Counted from the stretch's first letter, positions 35,431 through 46,673 are shown. The stretch: 64,000 nt of DNA from Fasciola hepatica (GCA_948099385.1 CANUEZ040000024.1:27749001-27813000), one strand, 5' to 3'. Notes: generated by a model not told the origin, from the sequence alone. Numbers and translations: made by a program.

Positions 35431-37002
35431 TCAGCTGTTAGACCACAACTTTCAACAACAAAAACCAGAGTTCGGAGGAAGTCACCGTCGGATAGGATCT
35501 TCGTTGCAGTCAGAGCTCAATTCAAAGGGATGCCGCGGAATGTGAACGAGATATAAACAAGTGCTGGAAAGCAGTGGTTGACGTGTGTTGCAGCTGCTTG
35601 AGGATTATTAAAGTGATAAGCACAATCTCAACGATGCTAGCACGTGACAACGACTGGAGAGGACTTCTACAGGTATACGATGTAAACACTGTCACTGCTT
35701 GGCACTTCGAAGATATCGCCATCGGCCTCCCAGAAGATAGGTTGTGTAGTGACCTTGTATACAATTCTGGCGATAACCTTTATTGTCACTCCACTTATAA
35801 ACTTCGTTTCATCACTGCGAACCAAGCTTGTCCTGATTCGACCGCCAATGTGACACTTTCGAGTGAACCCCCCGATCGATTTCGCCCTGTACTCTTTGCT
35901 CTGGATGCTCGCAGAAATACCTCTGTGGCACGACCTTGGCTTGTCTGGCTGCTAGCCAGGCATCTTTTGCTTCAATACTGTAATTGTCTATCGCATCTGT
36001 ACGTCACTCGTCGGGATAGCACTGCGAGCCAGACTCTGGTCATGGGTTTGCAGCATAGCGAGGACTGTGTGCTGAGGTGGAGGTTAGACTAGCGCAGCCT
36101 CGTGTTACCCTTTTCCTCTGCCTCCGGAAAACAAAAGACAAAGGCAACCATCTTCCCGTCATCGAAGCACTAGGTGACCCAAGGAACTCACTGTAGCAAG
36201 AAGCTTATCAGCCAGGAATATTGCCATCATGTCCTGGACACCAAAGTGGAAATAAACTAAAAGTGATGTCATGAAAAAGAAATCTGCTGCAATGTCGTGA
36301 CCACCGAAAGAGGGGCTATGGTTGATTTTTTATCAGCAAGTGGCTTTTTGGGTACAAGAATCCTGTAACAAGATTGACCTAAGCCTCCTTATGCAGTGAC
36401 CTACTCCTACCTGAATTAGTCGAAGTCGGGAGGGATTCACCCCAGAGCCAAAAGAAGCAAGAAACTGAATTTGACTGCCGGGCTGGAGCAGCAAGTCCTG
36501 TGACGGAAAGATCTACCCACTGCTTCCGCATGCCAAGAGCCCGGCTCGAAAATCTCACTGTTTGATGTTTGATGGATCTCTTACGCCAAGTTCTTTCGTG
36601 CTACCCAAGATAAGTGGTCTGCAGCTAAGATGAACATTCTCCCACTGTCCGGCGGTATATTTTTCGGATCACTAGCAATTCAAGACGTAAGAAGCCGTCG
36701 CGAATAGTGTCCTGAACCCAGTCGCATTGTCCAGTAGTCTGTCTCCCAGTTATTCGGCAGTACCAGATACACGAAACTGTCAGGCTTTGCACTTTGAACC
36801 CATTATCCAATTGACTATCTTCCAGCTCACCGGTGACATCCAGATAACAAGATAGTCACATGATCCGGGAAAGTGTGGGCTTCACCCTCGCACCATTGTT
36901 CTACTTCAAGACTTCCGGACTTTCTCCGCCAGGACAGATATTGCACAATAATCTGGTGTTGTACGTAGGACACGTAGTGGGTTACTAGTCGATCTGGCTC
37001 TG
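35431..37002. other. No recognised gene (about 1.6 kb)
   Basis: One plus frame of 172 codons (35574-36092) is open but has no recognisable motif and no conserved neighbour. The stretch just before 37003 may include the missing upstream part of the next LINE. Confidence 0.5.
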
Positions 37003-38750
37003 GTGCTTACCTATCCGCAGTTAGAGCAGCCAAGTCTCTCAGAGGGAACTGCGCGTAAGCACCTACAGAAATTAGACAGCCGCAAGTCAGCGGGTCCAGA
37101 TGGCATCGATCGTGCGTGCATCAGGATCATTCAAGCCTTCGATCGAGAGCTTCACATGATCCGTCTGACCATTTTACCCTGTACTTACTTACAGCGCTGT
37201 GATTGGTTGTTCATGTCCATTCACAAGGTCACTGTATATTCATTGGTTGGTTTGTCCATATTGGTATCGTAGTCCGTCTGGCACAGAATACATACACGAT
37301 TGTTTACGTACGCTACGAGAGCTCCGTGTTCTGATCTACAATACAAACGCTTCCACTCAATTATCATTTAACCGTTTGCGGATATCGTGGATCCACCGGT
37401 ATGCAGGCCGTTCAGGATCACGTTAAACCAGAGTAAGCTTTCTCAGGACCGGAAAAGCACGGCTGTCATTGGAATACGCAGGAGCGAACCTTAGTTAGCT
37501 GTGCATACATGCAGACCGGTAAGCCTAACTAGCATCCCACGTAAAGTCCTTGAGAGGATCTTTCATACCCACATCTATCAGCTCTTACTGAAGCATTCCG
37601 TGCTGAGTCCTGCTCAGCATGGATTCCTAAAAAATAGATCTTGTCCGACCAATCTCTTGTGCCTTTTAGATGAAGTAACTCGACGACTGAATGAAGGTAA
37701 GCAAGTTGAGGTATGCTACCTGGACTTGAGAAAGCCCTTCGAAGCCGTTAATCACAGTCTTTTGCTGTGCAAGTTGGGGGCGTTCAGTGTACGTGGGCCA
37801 GTATTTAGGTGCCTGGCGGATCTCCTCTCCCACAGGACGTTTTACATCAAAGTAGGAGATAGGTGTTCTAGTTTGGCAAGTGTTACCAGTAGAGTACCCT
37901 AAGGATCCTTCCTCGGCCCGATGCTGTTCCCGTTTATTGACGACCTGGCATCCGCCCTCCAATCGCTTGGGCTTAATTTTGCGAATGACGCAAGGAATGT
38001 TGGATCTGAGGATAGACTGAACTCAGGCAAGGATATGGGAACTGTTCTTGGCCGGGCATATTACTGGGGCTTACCTCTGACTGCTGGAAAAAGCCAGTTG
38101 TTGCCAAGGACAACGGAGGGCCTAATTGTCGCCCATGACCAAGGGCTATTCACTGTAGATGCAGTCGGTAGGGTTGAAGGTCTCTGTGTCAACATAACCA
38201 GTGGTTTCAAATGGTCGGGCCAGTGCAACACCGCCGCGCAAAAGGCTCATGGTGAGCTCTTTAGATTACAATCATCATTGTCCTGCCCGCAGGGGGAAAT
38301 GTTCATGTCCATTTACATGACCATAGTACGACCCCACTTAGAAGGTAGCGTGCAGGCCTAGCACCCTTCTACAGAAAGGGCACAGTCTGCCTAAAGGAGG
38401 TTCAACGTCTCACCACGCGAGTGACTGAAGGGTAGAGAGTTAGAATGTACGACGAGAGACTCTGTGATATGAATCTTCGATTGTTGGAAGAAAAGAGACG
38501 CCAGGGGGGTCCTATAGGAACGTTCAAGGTAATAAGGGGCTTGTCTTGTCTTAGACCGGGTAGCATATTTCACGCGGATATAGATTCCAGAACAAGTGGA
38601 CGTGAAAAGAAGCTGACTAAAATATGAGAATGGTTGATAACTAGATGGCACCCCCTTGATGACATGGCGGCTAACTGTTGGAACAATCCGATTGGTGGAA
38701 CAGTAGAACTGCAGACCTTCCAATTCTTCAAAAACGCCCCAGATCGTAAG
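37003..38750 (+). pseudogene. CR1/jockey-like LINE RT relic
   Basis: KLDSRKSAGPDGIDRACIRI begins the RT. CRPVSLTSIPRKVLERIF and SPAQHGFLKNRSCPTNLLCL, then EVTRRLNEGKQVEVCYLDL, lie in a 133-codon frame at 37501-37902. The catalytic box reads FAND at 37978-37989 in place of F/Y-A-D-D. The next frame gives SGFKWSGQCNTAAQKAHGEL and IYMTIVRPHLEGSVQA. The tail has EVQRLTTRVTEG, YDERLCDMNLRLLEEKRRQG and NCWNNPIGG near 38680. Domain order is complete from fingers to C-terminus but frames shift about five times. Confidence 0.85.
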
Positions 38751-38984
38751 TGATACGAGGTTTTCCCTGATGGTGAGCCTTGAGTATGTTTACTAGATGG
38801 ATGACGCGTAGCACATTTGTCCGTCTGAGGTGTGCTTTAATAGAAATTTTCGCTCACTGCATGCCGTCTCAGAGGAAGCTCACGATGAATGATGCCCCTC
38901 GCAGTTGATGTGCGACGAGGTTTTACGTTTCCCTCTCATTTTAGCTGCGGATTCGATGACCCAGTCAGGACAGTGGTACGCACT

Positions 38985-39550
38985 TTAGTCTCGAAATAGT
39001 CCCGCGGGGGACTGTTTTATAGTAAATAAGTTGGGAAGAGTTTTTGTCATGTCGTTGGATTTGGGCAGATTCAAAAGATGGAAAAATATTTTTGCTTCTT
39101 TGGAAAAACATCATGGTTTTCCAGCCCGGTCAGCACGAAGGGGGAGCCCTTAGCCCCAAAAGAGTCCATCAGGGGACTATTGTGGGACCAGTTTTATGAT
39201 GTGGTATAAGTTGGAGGACCTTGTTTGTTGCTTCAGGTAAGTTTCATAACACAGAAGCACATCTTTACTTCGATGTAATATGCCAAGTTTCATAGGGATG
39301 TTGAGCACCAGAAAGTACTCGGGTCGTGCCAAGTAATTTTCGAGAGTGTTCGCAGGTCATGTTATTTTCCCAAATAGAAATCGATGAAATTTCGTTACCT
39401 AGTACCTTTGGATGGAGTAATGTAGTAGAGCTTACTGAAATTCCAAAGATAGGCATGCAGTAAGCCGCGTTCTTGGTGTGTTCAAAAATAGTCCCAAAAA
39501 TGTCCCTGGGGTGTTTCGAACGGGATTAAATTGGGACTAAATTCGGTTTA
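38985..39550. repeat. Possible MITE-like unit
   Basis: CGAAATAGTCCC near 38992-39003 is an approximate inverse of GGGACTAAATTCGG at 39536-39549, with about 550 bases between. Internally, GGGGACTG...TTTTATAGTAAATAAGTTGG is echoed by GGGACCAGTTTTATGATGTG and ATAAGTTGG 150 bases later. There is no coding content. The terminal match is short and imperfect. Confidence 0.3.
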
Positions 39551-39599
39551 GTTTGGGACCTTTTTGCTGACTGGGGAAACACGCTGTGAAATGGCGGGT

Positions 39600-41070
39600 G
39601 TACAACTGATATGAACATTGCCCACAGAAATCTGGAAGCTGGATCGGCCGTGGCCATTACCTGTCCTGTGCAATTTGAACTGAAATTCCGGTTACGTGCA
39701 TTTTCCCGGCTTGTTTCGCAGGCCACTAGATATAGAAGTGAACAGCACCCGTCCCTCCTTGATTTATTCATAACTCGGCACCATCAGGATGTTAGAGGAA
39801 TTAAGTGGGAAGAGCCACTGGGCAAAAGTGATCACGTAGTCCCAGGGGTCACACTAAAACTTAGCAAGGAGCCGAAGCAAATCCCGTCACGTTTGCTCCA
39901 TGGAAGAATCAATATGGGTGAACCAAAGAGGGCGGCGGAGGACGTTCGGTAGACACCGAACGACTCCGTAGAGGAACGTTGGGGAGTCATCAAGAAAGGG
40001 CTTCTAGAACTTACAGAGGAGTTTGCATCTCTGGGGATGGTTAGAAGTAGAAATCAACTCCCATGGTGGAAGTCAAAAGTCCGCAAGGCTATGGTCATTC
40101 GTAGGCAACGATGGGCGGCGTATAAGCTGTACAAAACTCAGGCAAAAAGGAACAGATATAAGATGGCTCGGAACAGAGCTCAAGCGGTTCAAAGAGTAGA
40201 GAAATATGCATTCGAGCGTCGGTTAGCTGAGTCGGTCAGCACAAACCCGAGCTGTGCTACAATTACGGGCAATCCCACAAATGTATGAGGTAGAGTGCAG
40301 CAGTTTTACGAGAGACGACTATGTTCAAGCGAGGACGAAAAGGCCGACATGCTCTTGGCATTCTTTAAGAGCTTATATCGACCAGCAAATAATTTAGAGG
40401 TAAGAATAGAGGGACCACAAGGACCTCCAATATCCGAAATTATTGTAGGAAAAGCAGTGTACGCAGGGCTGCAAAGCATGAATAGGACTGAAGCCTCAGG
40501 ACCACATGGGGTTCATCCAGCAATCGTTTAACTCCTTTCCGTGGTCCTGAAGGCCCCTGTGTCGAAGCTGTGTGAAACCTCACCTAGAGAGGAAATTGTG
40601 CTGGGCGACTGGAAGAGGGCAACGGTGGTGGGAATTTACACGGGTGGACCCCCGGTTAAAGGCTGAAAATTACCGGCCGGTTAGCTTTACTTCAGTACTG
40701 TGTAATTGCCCGGAGAAAATAGTCAGGAAACAGTTCTCTAGGCATGTGTTTCAACATAACCTCATATCAAATGCTCAGCATGGGGTTGTCGCAGAACGAT
40801 CCTGTCTGACGAATCTCCTGCTGTTCCTCGATGAGGTAACCAAGTACCTGGACGAAGGACAGTCGATTGCTGTCTGTTACTTCGACTTCGGTATGGCGTT
40901 CGGTTCTGTAAGCCACAGATTTCTGGACTTCAGACTGCAGTCTATGGGGATTGTTGGAAAGGCAAGACAATGGATAAATAGGTTTTTAGCAGGGTGAACT
41001 TTTAATGTTACGTTGTGTGGCCATGTTTCAAAACCGGAGGGTATAACTAGTGGGGTGCCACAGGGCTCGG
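39600..41070 (+). pseudogene. LINE family B relic, 5' part (split by BEL/Pao insertion)
   Basis: The frame at 39611-39952 has QHPSLLDLFITRHHQDV and EPLGKSDHVVPGVTL, the endonuclease C-terminus with S-D-H. After a linker frame (40037-40288) come ASGPHGVHPAIV, DWKRATVVGIYTGG, ENYRPVSFTSVLC, NAQHGVVAERSCLTNLLLFL and SIAVCYFDFGMAFGSVSHRF, the RT fingers and palm. A TGA follows NRFLAG at about 40995, and the sequence then reads GITSGVPQGS up to the insertion point at 41070. The continuation lies at 47751. Confidence 0.85.
41066..41070 (+). repeat. 5-bp target-site duplication, left copy (CTCGG)
   Basis: CTCGG immediately precedes the LTR TGTAACAG and recurs at 47746-47750 immediately after the right LTR. 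A 5-bp duplication is normal for BEL/Pao integrases. Confidence 0.95.
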
Positions 41071-41448
41071 TGTAACAGCCGGTCGTGGAAAATCCCCCTT
41101 TTTTCCCTCGCGATTCAGTGTTTTTCCCAACACCACTCATTTTCATACACTATTGACTTGTCTTTACGAACTGGTTGTTTTTCTGGACCAATTGTTGTTT
41201 GTTCGCGCCCAGAGCGCTACTTTGGCACATCCTTGTTCTGGACCTGCGTGACGCACGTGCTGTCTGCTCACACGCTGCTATTCGGTTTCTCGTTGTTGAG
41301 TCCTTGTGATCGTATTATTGAGGTTTGTATATTGTTTATGTCATTGTTTATTTTAATAATCTAGTATCGTAGAATATCACGGATAATCGTCTTCTGATTT
41401 CGGGATCCGTTGCGAATTTGGCTACGCATTGCTCAAACGTTCGTAACA
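41071..41448 (+). repeat. 5' LTR of the BEL/Pao element
   Basis: 378 bases, TGTAACAG to CGTAACA. It carries the transcription start and end signals of the element; a weak TATA-like TTGTATATTG lies near 41326. It is identical to the 3' LTR except at two positions. Confidence 0.97.
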
Positions 41449-41490
41449 ATACTCAATAGATCTATTTGGAACGAGGAAAAATCACGCAAA

Positions 41491-44400
41491 ATGCCAAGAA
41501 AAGGATCAAAAGCAGTCGAATCCGGACAGGAAGTAATACGGCAAGTCTCTGGGGAGGTTTTGGGTACATATGATTCTTTAGTTAATGCTAGATCGCCTAG
41601 TCCTGTCAGTGCTAGCTCATGTTTTATTGAAAGCAATAATGATCGTAAGGATATCGATTTATATAAGCTGAGAATACTAGAACTAGAGCAACAGTTACTT
41701 TCGGCTAGACTACAGGCGCATGAAGCAGAGAAGTGTACACAGAAACAGCGAGAGCATGAGACCAGTGACTTCGACACTTCCGATAGGTTAGAGTGCAATA
41801 AGGTAGGGAACCCCACGCCGGTCGCCGACTACAAACCACCATCGATCGATCTGCCTAGAGTGGAGTTAACGGTTTTCGACGGGCGAGCTGAGCAATACTG
41901 CAAGTTTGTCAAACAGTTCGAGACATTCGTTGAAAACAAGGTGAACGACCATGGGCAAAGGCTTCTTTACCTTACTCACTACTGCCGAGTCCGAGCGCGA
42001 GAAGCTATCGACGGGTGCACCATGCTCGATCCAGAACAAGGCTACACAAGGGCAAGAAAGATTCTGAGGGACTTGTTTGGCCAACCTTTCAAAGTAGCCC
42101 GTAACCTAATAGAGGGCGTGATGGCAGAGGCAAAGAGAACCAAGGGCGACGTCTACACCATGGCCGACCTGGTGATCAAGATGCAGAACTGCTCAATAGC
42201 CCTCGACCATTTAGGTTACAGGGCTGACCTAGACGCCATGCACACTTTGGAAGGCATAGTCCGTCACCTCTCTCCCGAACTACAGGGTCGGTGGGCGGAA
42301 GAAGCTGAACGGATAAGCCGAAGCGACAGAGAAGCCAACTTCAAAGACCTGACTGAATACTTAGACAGGCAAACGAAGATAGCTGACAGCAGATTCGGCC
42401 GACTCATCCGGGACAGCAACCGAGCAAACAAGCCCGGTACTAGCCAAGTCCAAACCCCTGTACGGGAACATCCAAAGTACCAGCCTTGGACCAACACACA
42501 CGTCATTTCACGAGATGCTACGGCGAAACCAAATTGCAGGTCCTGTGGCCTACCAGAATGCCCCAAGTTCGGCAACGCCACAATAGACGAACGATGGGGA
42601 ATGGCGAGGATGGCAGGAGCATGCTTTATCTGTCTCAACACCACGCACCGGGCAGCAGCCTGTAGAACAAGGAATCGATGTGGTTACGAGGGCTGCACGG
42701 GCAGACACCATCGGCTGCTGCATCAGGAGAGAGTAACCTTACCCGAGACGAGTGCCAAGCCCAGTGTGATTTGTTCAACTTCACAATCTGCCAGTAAACC
42801 GGTTCGTTTAGGCGTAGTGGCCGTGGGAGTAGTGACTCCGACTGGGATAGTCAAGGCGTTGGCTTTCGTTGATAGTGGATCCGACACCACTTTAGTGAAA
42901 GAGCGGTTTGCCGACAAACACCAACTGGCTAAGGGTGCGACGTCGTTGGCAGTGAGCACGGTGGGCGGAACACAGGTAATGACTGCCGGTAGATTAAGGC
43001 TGCAACTCATCTCTCTAGACACTAACGAGGAAATTGAACCAACGGAGGCATTCACGTTAGCGGATCTCCCTATGCGAGCACCAAGGTCGGTGAACGCAAT
43101 CTTGACTCGGTGGCCCCACCTGCAGGATGTAACCGTTGTAGACTGGGAAGATGATGAGGTGGATCTCCTCATCGGATGTGACGTGCCAGAGGCGCATTGG
43201 GTGCTTGACCAAAGAGTGGGCGACCGCCAGGCACCTTATGCCGTACGCACGGCTCTGGGATGGATGTTATACGGTCCAGTAGGGGTACGCGGTTCCGTGA
43301 ATTACTTATCCGCCGAAACGGACCGCATACAGTATCATCTGCAACGGCTTTATGAAAAGGAGTTTCATGACATTGCAGACGAAAGACCGACGTTGTCTCA
43401 AGAGGATCACTTCGCTCTACAAACGGTGCGGCAAGGCACTAGAGGCCTCAAAAAACAGTTCGAGGTTCCCCTCCCATGGCGCACACCGGTCGACCCGTGG
43501 ACTGAAAACAGAAATTATGTTCTCCAACGATTACTACGACTAAAAGAACGCTTCATTCGAGACCAGAATCTGTGGGAACGATACGCGGATTTGATGAAGC
43601 GAAACGAGGCCCTCGGTTACGTTGAAAAGGTGCCTGTTAACACCGACAGTAAAAGGGGTATCTGGTATCTGCCTCACCATCCGGTTATCAACCCCAAGAA
43701 ACCCAATAAACTGCGGGTGGTTTTCGACTGTGCGGCCAAGTTCCAGGGCAAGTCGTTAAACGATCGCCTACTACAGGGGCCTGACTGGACCACACCACTG
43801 ATCGATGCTTTGTGCCGTTTCAGAGTGGGTAAAGCGGCTTTGTCTGCTGACATTAGGGAAATGTTCCATCAGGTGAAGATTCCGGTAGGAGAACGAGATG
43901 CTTTGCGTTTCCTGTGGTGGGATGGGAGCGACCGGGACAACGCAGTGGTGAATTATGGGATGACCGTCCACCCCTTCGGAGCCATATCGTCACTATTTTG
44001 TGCGAACTACGCCCTCCGAGAATCAGCGAACAAACATGGCGATCTAGTACATCGGACGGTGGTAGAAAGCGTCAGCAGGAACTTCTACGTCGACGACTAC
44101 CTTGGGTCATTCGATGATGTGGAATTAGCTCTAGAGCAGTTCAGGGGTCTGACGAGATTGCTGGAAGGGGGCGGCTTTCATCTAACTAAATGGATGTCGA
44201 ACGCTTCAGAAGTGCTGAAGGTCATCCCGTATCCCGAAAAGGCCGAAAGGGTAAGAGATTTGGACGGCTCTCCACTTCCTATTGAGCGCACTTTAGGGAT
44301 ACAATGGGACGCGGAAACGGACGATTTTGTTTTCGAACTGAACGTTCCCGAGCTGCCAATAACCCGTCGTGGCATACTATCTGCTGTCTCAAGTTTGTTC

Positions 44401-45192
44401 GACCCACTCGGTTTCGTCTCACCATGGCTGCTACCCGGAAAGATCTTGCTGCAGCGGCTGTGCCGTAAGAAAGTTGATTGGGACCAGTCACTGGACCGGA
44501 GGGACCGGCTGGACTGGGAAGAATTTCTGAACACCTTGAAGAAATTAGGGGACATAAGAATCCCACGATGTTTGACCCCTGGCCATACGACACGGACTGG
44601 AGAACTACATGCCTTTTCCGATGCATCCCAAGTCGGTTATGGAGCTGTGGTGTACGGACGATGGTGCGCAGGAGATGGACAATATACCACGAGGATCCTG
44701 TTCGCCAAAGCCCGCGTTGCCCCACTGAAGTCGGTCTCAATCCCACGCCTTGAACTCAGCGCAGCCGTGTTGGCAGTCAGGGCGGTGCAAGTGGTGAAGA
44801 GATGTTTCGACTTCTACATTTGGTCGGCTAGCTTTTGGACGGACTCAACAATAGTACTTTACTACATTAACAGCGTCCAAAGCCGGTTTAGTACTTTCGT
44901 TGTTAACCGACTCACGATTATCCACGATGAATCAGCCACGCACCAGTGGAGTCATGTCAGGTCTGGCGATAATCCGGCCGACCTGTGCTCCCGAGGTGCG
45001 AACAACTTCATACAACTAGACACGCGGACAAGAGGGCCAAACTTCCTGCAATTGCCCAAACAGGACTGGCCCGTGTTCGAATTAAAACCCCCTACGGAAT
45101 TGGAACTGGAGATCAAAGGCGTAGTGATAGCAACCAAGTCGTCGAAGCGTCGTCCATTCTATCGCGACTGGTCAGGTTTTCTTCCTGGATGA
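41491..45192 (+). CDS. BEL/Pao Gag-protease-RT-RNase H polyprotein
   Basis: 1233 codons from the ATG at 41491; the open frame extends upstream into the LTR, but this is the first ATG after it. Gag: a helical region at residues 70-100, then a DUF1759-like core from about 127 (FDGRAEQYCKFVKQFE). Cys/His zinc knuckles lie at about 349-412 (CRSCGLPEC, CFICLNTTHRAAAC, CGYEGCTGRHH). Retropepsin (DUF1758-like) has D-S-G-S at 461. RT has NKLRVVFDCAA at about 741, the first catalytic Asp at 787 (SADIREM) and YVDD at 866-869 (44086-44097). The peptidase-A17/RT connection is FDPLGFVSP at about 970. RNase H has its catalytic Asp at 1044 (FSDAS). All catalytic residues checked are present. The protein stops at 45190-45192 just after RNase H. 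Confidence 0.95.
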   Translation: MPRKGSKAVESGQEVIRQVSGEVLGTYDSLVNARSPSPVSASSCFIESNNDRKDIDLYKLRILELEQQLLSARLQAHEAEKCTQKQREHETSDFDTSDRLECNKVGNPTPVADYKPPSIDLPRVELTVFDGRAEQYCKFVKQFETFVENKVNDHGQRLLYLTHYCRVRAREAIDGCTMLDPEQGYTRARKILRDLFGQPFKVARNLIEGVMAEAKRTKGDVYTMADLVIKMQNCSIALDHLGYRADLDAMHTLEGIVRHLSPELQGRWAEEAERISRSDREANFKDLTEYLDRQTKIADSRFGRLIRDSNRANKPGTSQVQTPVREHPKYQPWTNTHVISRDATAKPNCRSCGLPECPKFGNATIDERWGMARMAGACFICLNTTHRAAACRTRNRCGYEGCTGRHHRLLHQERVTLPETSAKPSVICSTSQSASKPVRLGVVAVGVVTPTGIVKALAFVDSGSDTTLVKERFADKHQLAKGATSLAVSTVGGTQVMTAGRLRLQLISLDTNEEIEPTEAFTLADLPMRAPRSVNAILTRWPHLQDVTVVDWEDDEVDLLIGCDVPEAHWVLDQRVGDRQAPYAVRTALGWMLYGPVGVRGSVNYLSAETDRIQYHLQRLYEKEFHDIADERPTLSQEDHFALQTVRQGTRGLKKQFEVPLPWRTPVDPWTENRNYVLQRLLRLKERFIRDQNLWERYADLMKRNEALGYVEKVPVNTDSKRGIWYLPHHPVINPKKPNKLRVVFDCAAKFQGKSLNDRLLQGPDWTTPLIDALCRFRVGKAALSADIREMFHQVKIPVGERDALRFLWWDGSDRDNAVVNYGMTVHPFGAISSLFCANYALRESANKHGDLVHRTVVESVSRNFYVDDYLGSFDDVELALEQFRGLTRLLEGGGFHLTKWMSNASEVLKVIPYPEKAERVRDLDGSPLPIERTLGIQWDAETDDFVFELNVPELPITRRGILSAVSSLFDPLGFVSPWLLPGKILLQRLCRKKVDWDQSLDRRDRLDWEEFLNTLKKLGDIRIPRCLTPGHTTRTGELHAFSDASQVGYGAVVYGRWCAGDGQYTTRILFAKARVAPLKSVSIPRLELSAAVLAVRAVQVVKRCFDFYIWSASFWTDSTIVLYYINSVQSRFSTFVVNRLTIIHDESATHQWSHVRSGDNPADLCSRGANNFIQLDTRTRGPNFLQLPKQDWPVFELKPPTELELEIKGVVIATKSSKRRPFYRDWSGFLPG

Positions 45193-46673
45193 AGACGCTT
45201 CGTTCGCTAGTTTGGTTAACCAGGTTCAAGAGAAATTTACTAGTCATGAAAGGGCTACGGCCCTCAGGTCGGATACGGGTCGGCCCGATAGGTCCCGATG
45301 AGCTACAAGCGGCAGAGTACGATATTTTCAGAATGATACAACGCGAGGCTTTCGCCCAAGAACTCAAGAGGGCGGAAGAAGTGGGGCCGACCAATAAAGA
45401 CATGCCATCTCCAAGAAGCGAGCTGAAGCGTTTAAACCCCAAACTCATCAACGGACTGCTGCGGGTGGATGGTAGGCTGACCAACGCCCACCTGAACTTC
45501 GACACGAAGTATCCTATACTGCTGCCTGCGAGACAACCTGTAGTAGAGCTAATGATTCAACACGTCCACGCCATGGAGGGACATGCCGGGGAAAGTCACG
45601 TAGCGAGCGTCATCCGAAAGCGTCTTTGGTTGTTGAGAGGACGAGAGACTGTAAAACGCGTAATCCGACGGTGTGTGCAATGCAGGAGACGCAATGCCAC
45701 AGCAGGCAAACAACTCATGGCCCCACTACCAGAATGCAGGGTGACTACGGGCTGGTGGCCGTTCAGTGACACCGGGTTGGACTATTTCGGGCCCTTGTGG
45801 ATCAAGTGTGGGAAAAGATTAGAAAAGCGATACGGATGTATCATGACGTGCATGAAATCACGTGCGGTACACCTAGAAGTCGCACATTCGATGACGACCG
45901 ATTCGTTTCTACGGGCCCTGCAAAGATTTATCAACCGAAGAGGCGTACCGGCCGATATATACTCAGATAATGGATCGAACTTTGTGGGCGCTCACCGGGA
46001 ATTGCAGCGTTGGCACAAGAACATAAACAGGGACGAACTGCAGGATCGAACCGTGGCCTACGGCATACGATGGCATTTCAACCCCCCACAGGCCAGTCAC
46101 CGAGGCGGCATATGGGAACGCATGATCCGGTCCGTCAGACGGATATTGCTGTCAATCATGGAGCAGCAGCCGCCCGACGACGAGACGCTGAACACCGTCA
46201 TGACTGAGGTGGAGCGAATCCTGAACAACCGCCCCCTGGTTCCAGTATTGAACAGCGACCCCACCCACCTGGCGCTCACCCCGAACGACTTATTGACGTT
46301 AAGGTCGAACGAGGGTTTCCAAGGGCCGGTAAACCTTCGTGGGAGCTACCTCCACGGGTGGAAGCAAGCGAACTATCTGGCCAAGGTCTTCTGGAGGCGA
46401 TGGCTACGGGAGTACCTACCGGCTTTGCAGACTCGACAGAAGTGGCTGGCCAAAGCAAGACCATTCAAAGTTGGGGACGTGGTTATGATCGCCGACGAAC
46501 GCGCACATTTCAGCGCTTGGTCTTTGGGAGTAGTTACGGAAACCATCAAAAGCACTGACGAAATGATAAGAACGGTGAAGGTGAAGACAGCTAACGGAGT
46601 GCTCATTCGTGACATACGCAGTATTAACCTACTCGAGAGCGAAGACGGAGGAGCCGATAACCCTGAGGCCTAG
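45189..46673 (+). CDS. BEL/Pao integrase frame
   Basis: 494 codons from an ATG at 45189 that overlaps the upstream stop (ATGA); this frame is also open back to 44985. An H2C2 zinc-binding domain lies at about 118-165 (HVHAMEGHAGESH ... RRCVQCRRR). The catalytic triad is Asp198 (GLDYFGP), Asp260 (SDNGSNFVG) and Glu310 (GGIWERMIRS). A C-terminal DUF5641-type domain includes FKVGDVVMIADERAHFSAW and VRDIRS-like residues near the end. It inserts element DNA into the genome. In relatives it is the C-terminal part of one Gag-Pol chain. The conserved linker residues RFSSW lie upstream of this ATG, so the separate frame is probably a one-base lesion or a programmed shift, not an original gene start. 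Confidence 0.9.
   Translation: MKTLRSLVWLTRFKRNLLVMKGLRPSGRIRVGPIGPDELQAAEYDIFRMIQREAFAQELKRAEEVGPTNKDMPSPRSELKRLNPKLINGLLRVDGRLTNAHLNFDTKYPILLPARQPVVELMIQHVHAMEGHAGESHVASVIRKRLWLLRGRETVKRVIRRCVQCRRRNATAGKQLMAPLPECRVTTGWWPFSDTGLDYFGPLWIKCGKRLEKRYGCIMTCMKSRAVHLEVAHSMTTDSFLRALQRFINRRGVPADIYSDNGSNFVGAHRELQRWHKNINRDELQDRTVAYGIRWHFNPPQASHRGGIWERMIRSVRRILLSIMEQQPPDDETLNTVMTEVERILNNRPLVPVLNSDPTHLALTPNDLLTLRSNEGFQGPVNLRGSYLHGWKQANYLAKVFWRRWLREYLPALQTRQKWLAKARPFKVGDVVMIADERAHFSAWSLGVVTETIKSTDEMIRTVKVKTANGVLIRDIRSINLLESEDGGADNPEA

Noticed and set aside
35574..36092. 172-codon plus-strand frame as a host gene
   Set aside because: No recognisable domain, no splice or promoter context, and transposon relics on both sides; kept only as unassigned.
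41410..41490. Upstream extension of the Gag-Pol frame into the LTR
   Set aside because: It begins at a non-ATG codon inside the LTR; the first ATG after the LTR is at 41491 and gives a normal Gag start.
41449..41490. Named primer-binding site for the young BEL element
   Set aside because: The 42-base leader has no stretch that I can match confidently to a tRNA 3' end.
41433..46615. Numerous open minus-strand and alternative frames across the BEL/Pao body (for example 42723-43172 and 44279-44746 minus)
   Set aside because: They are shadows of the conserved plus-strand polyprotein frames; none has a family motif.
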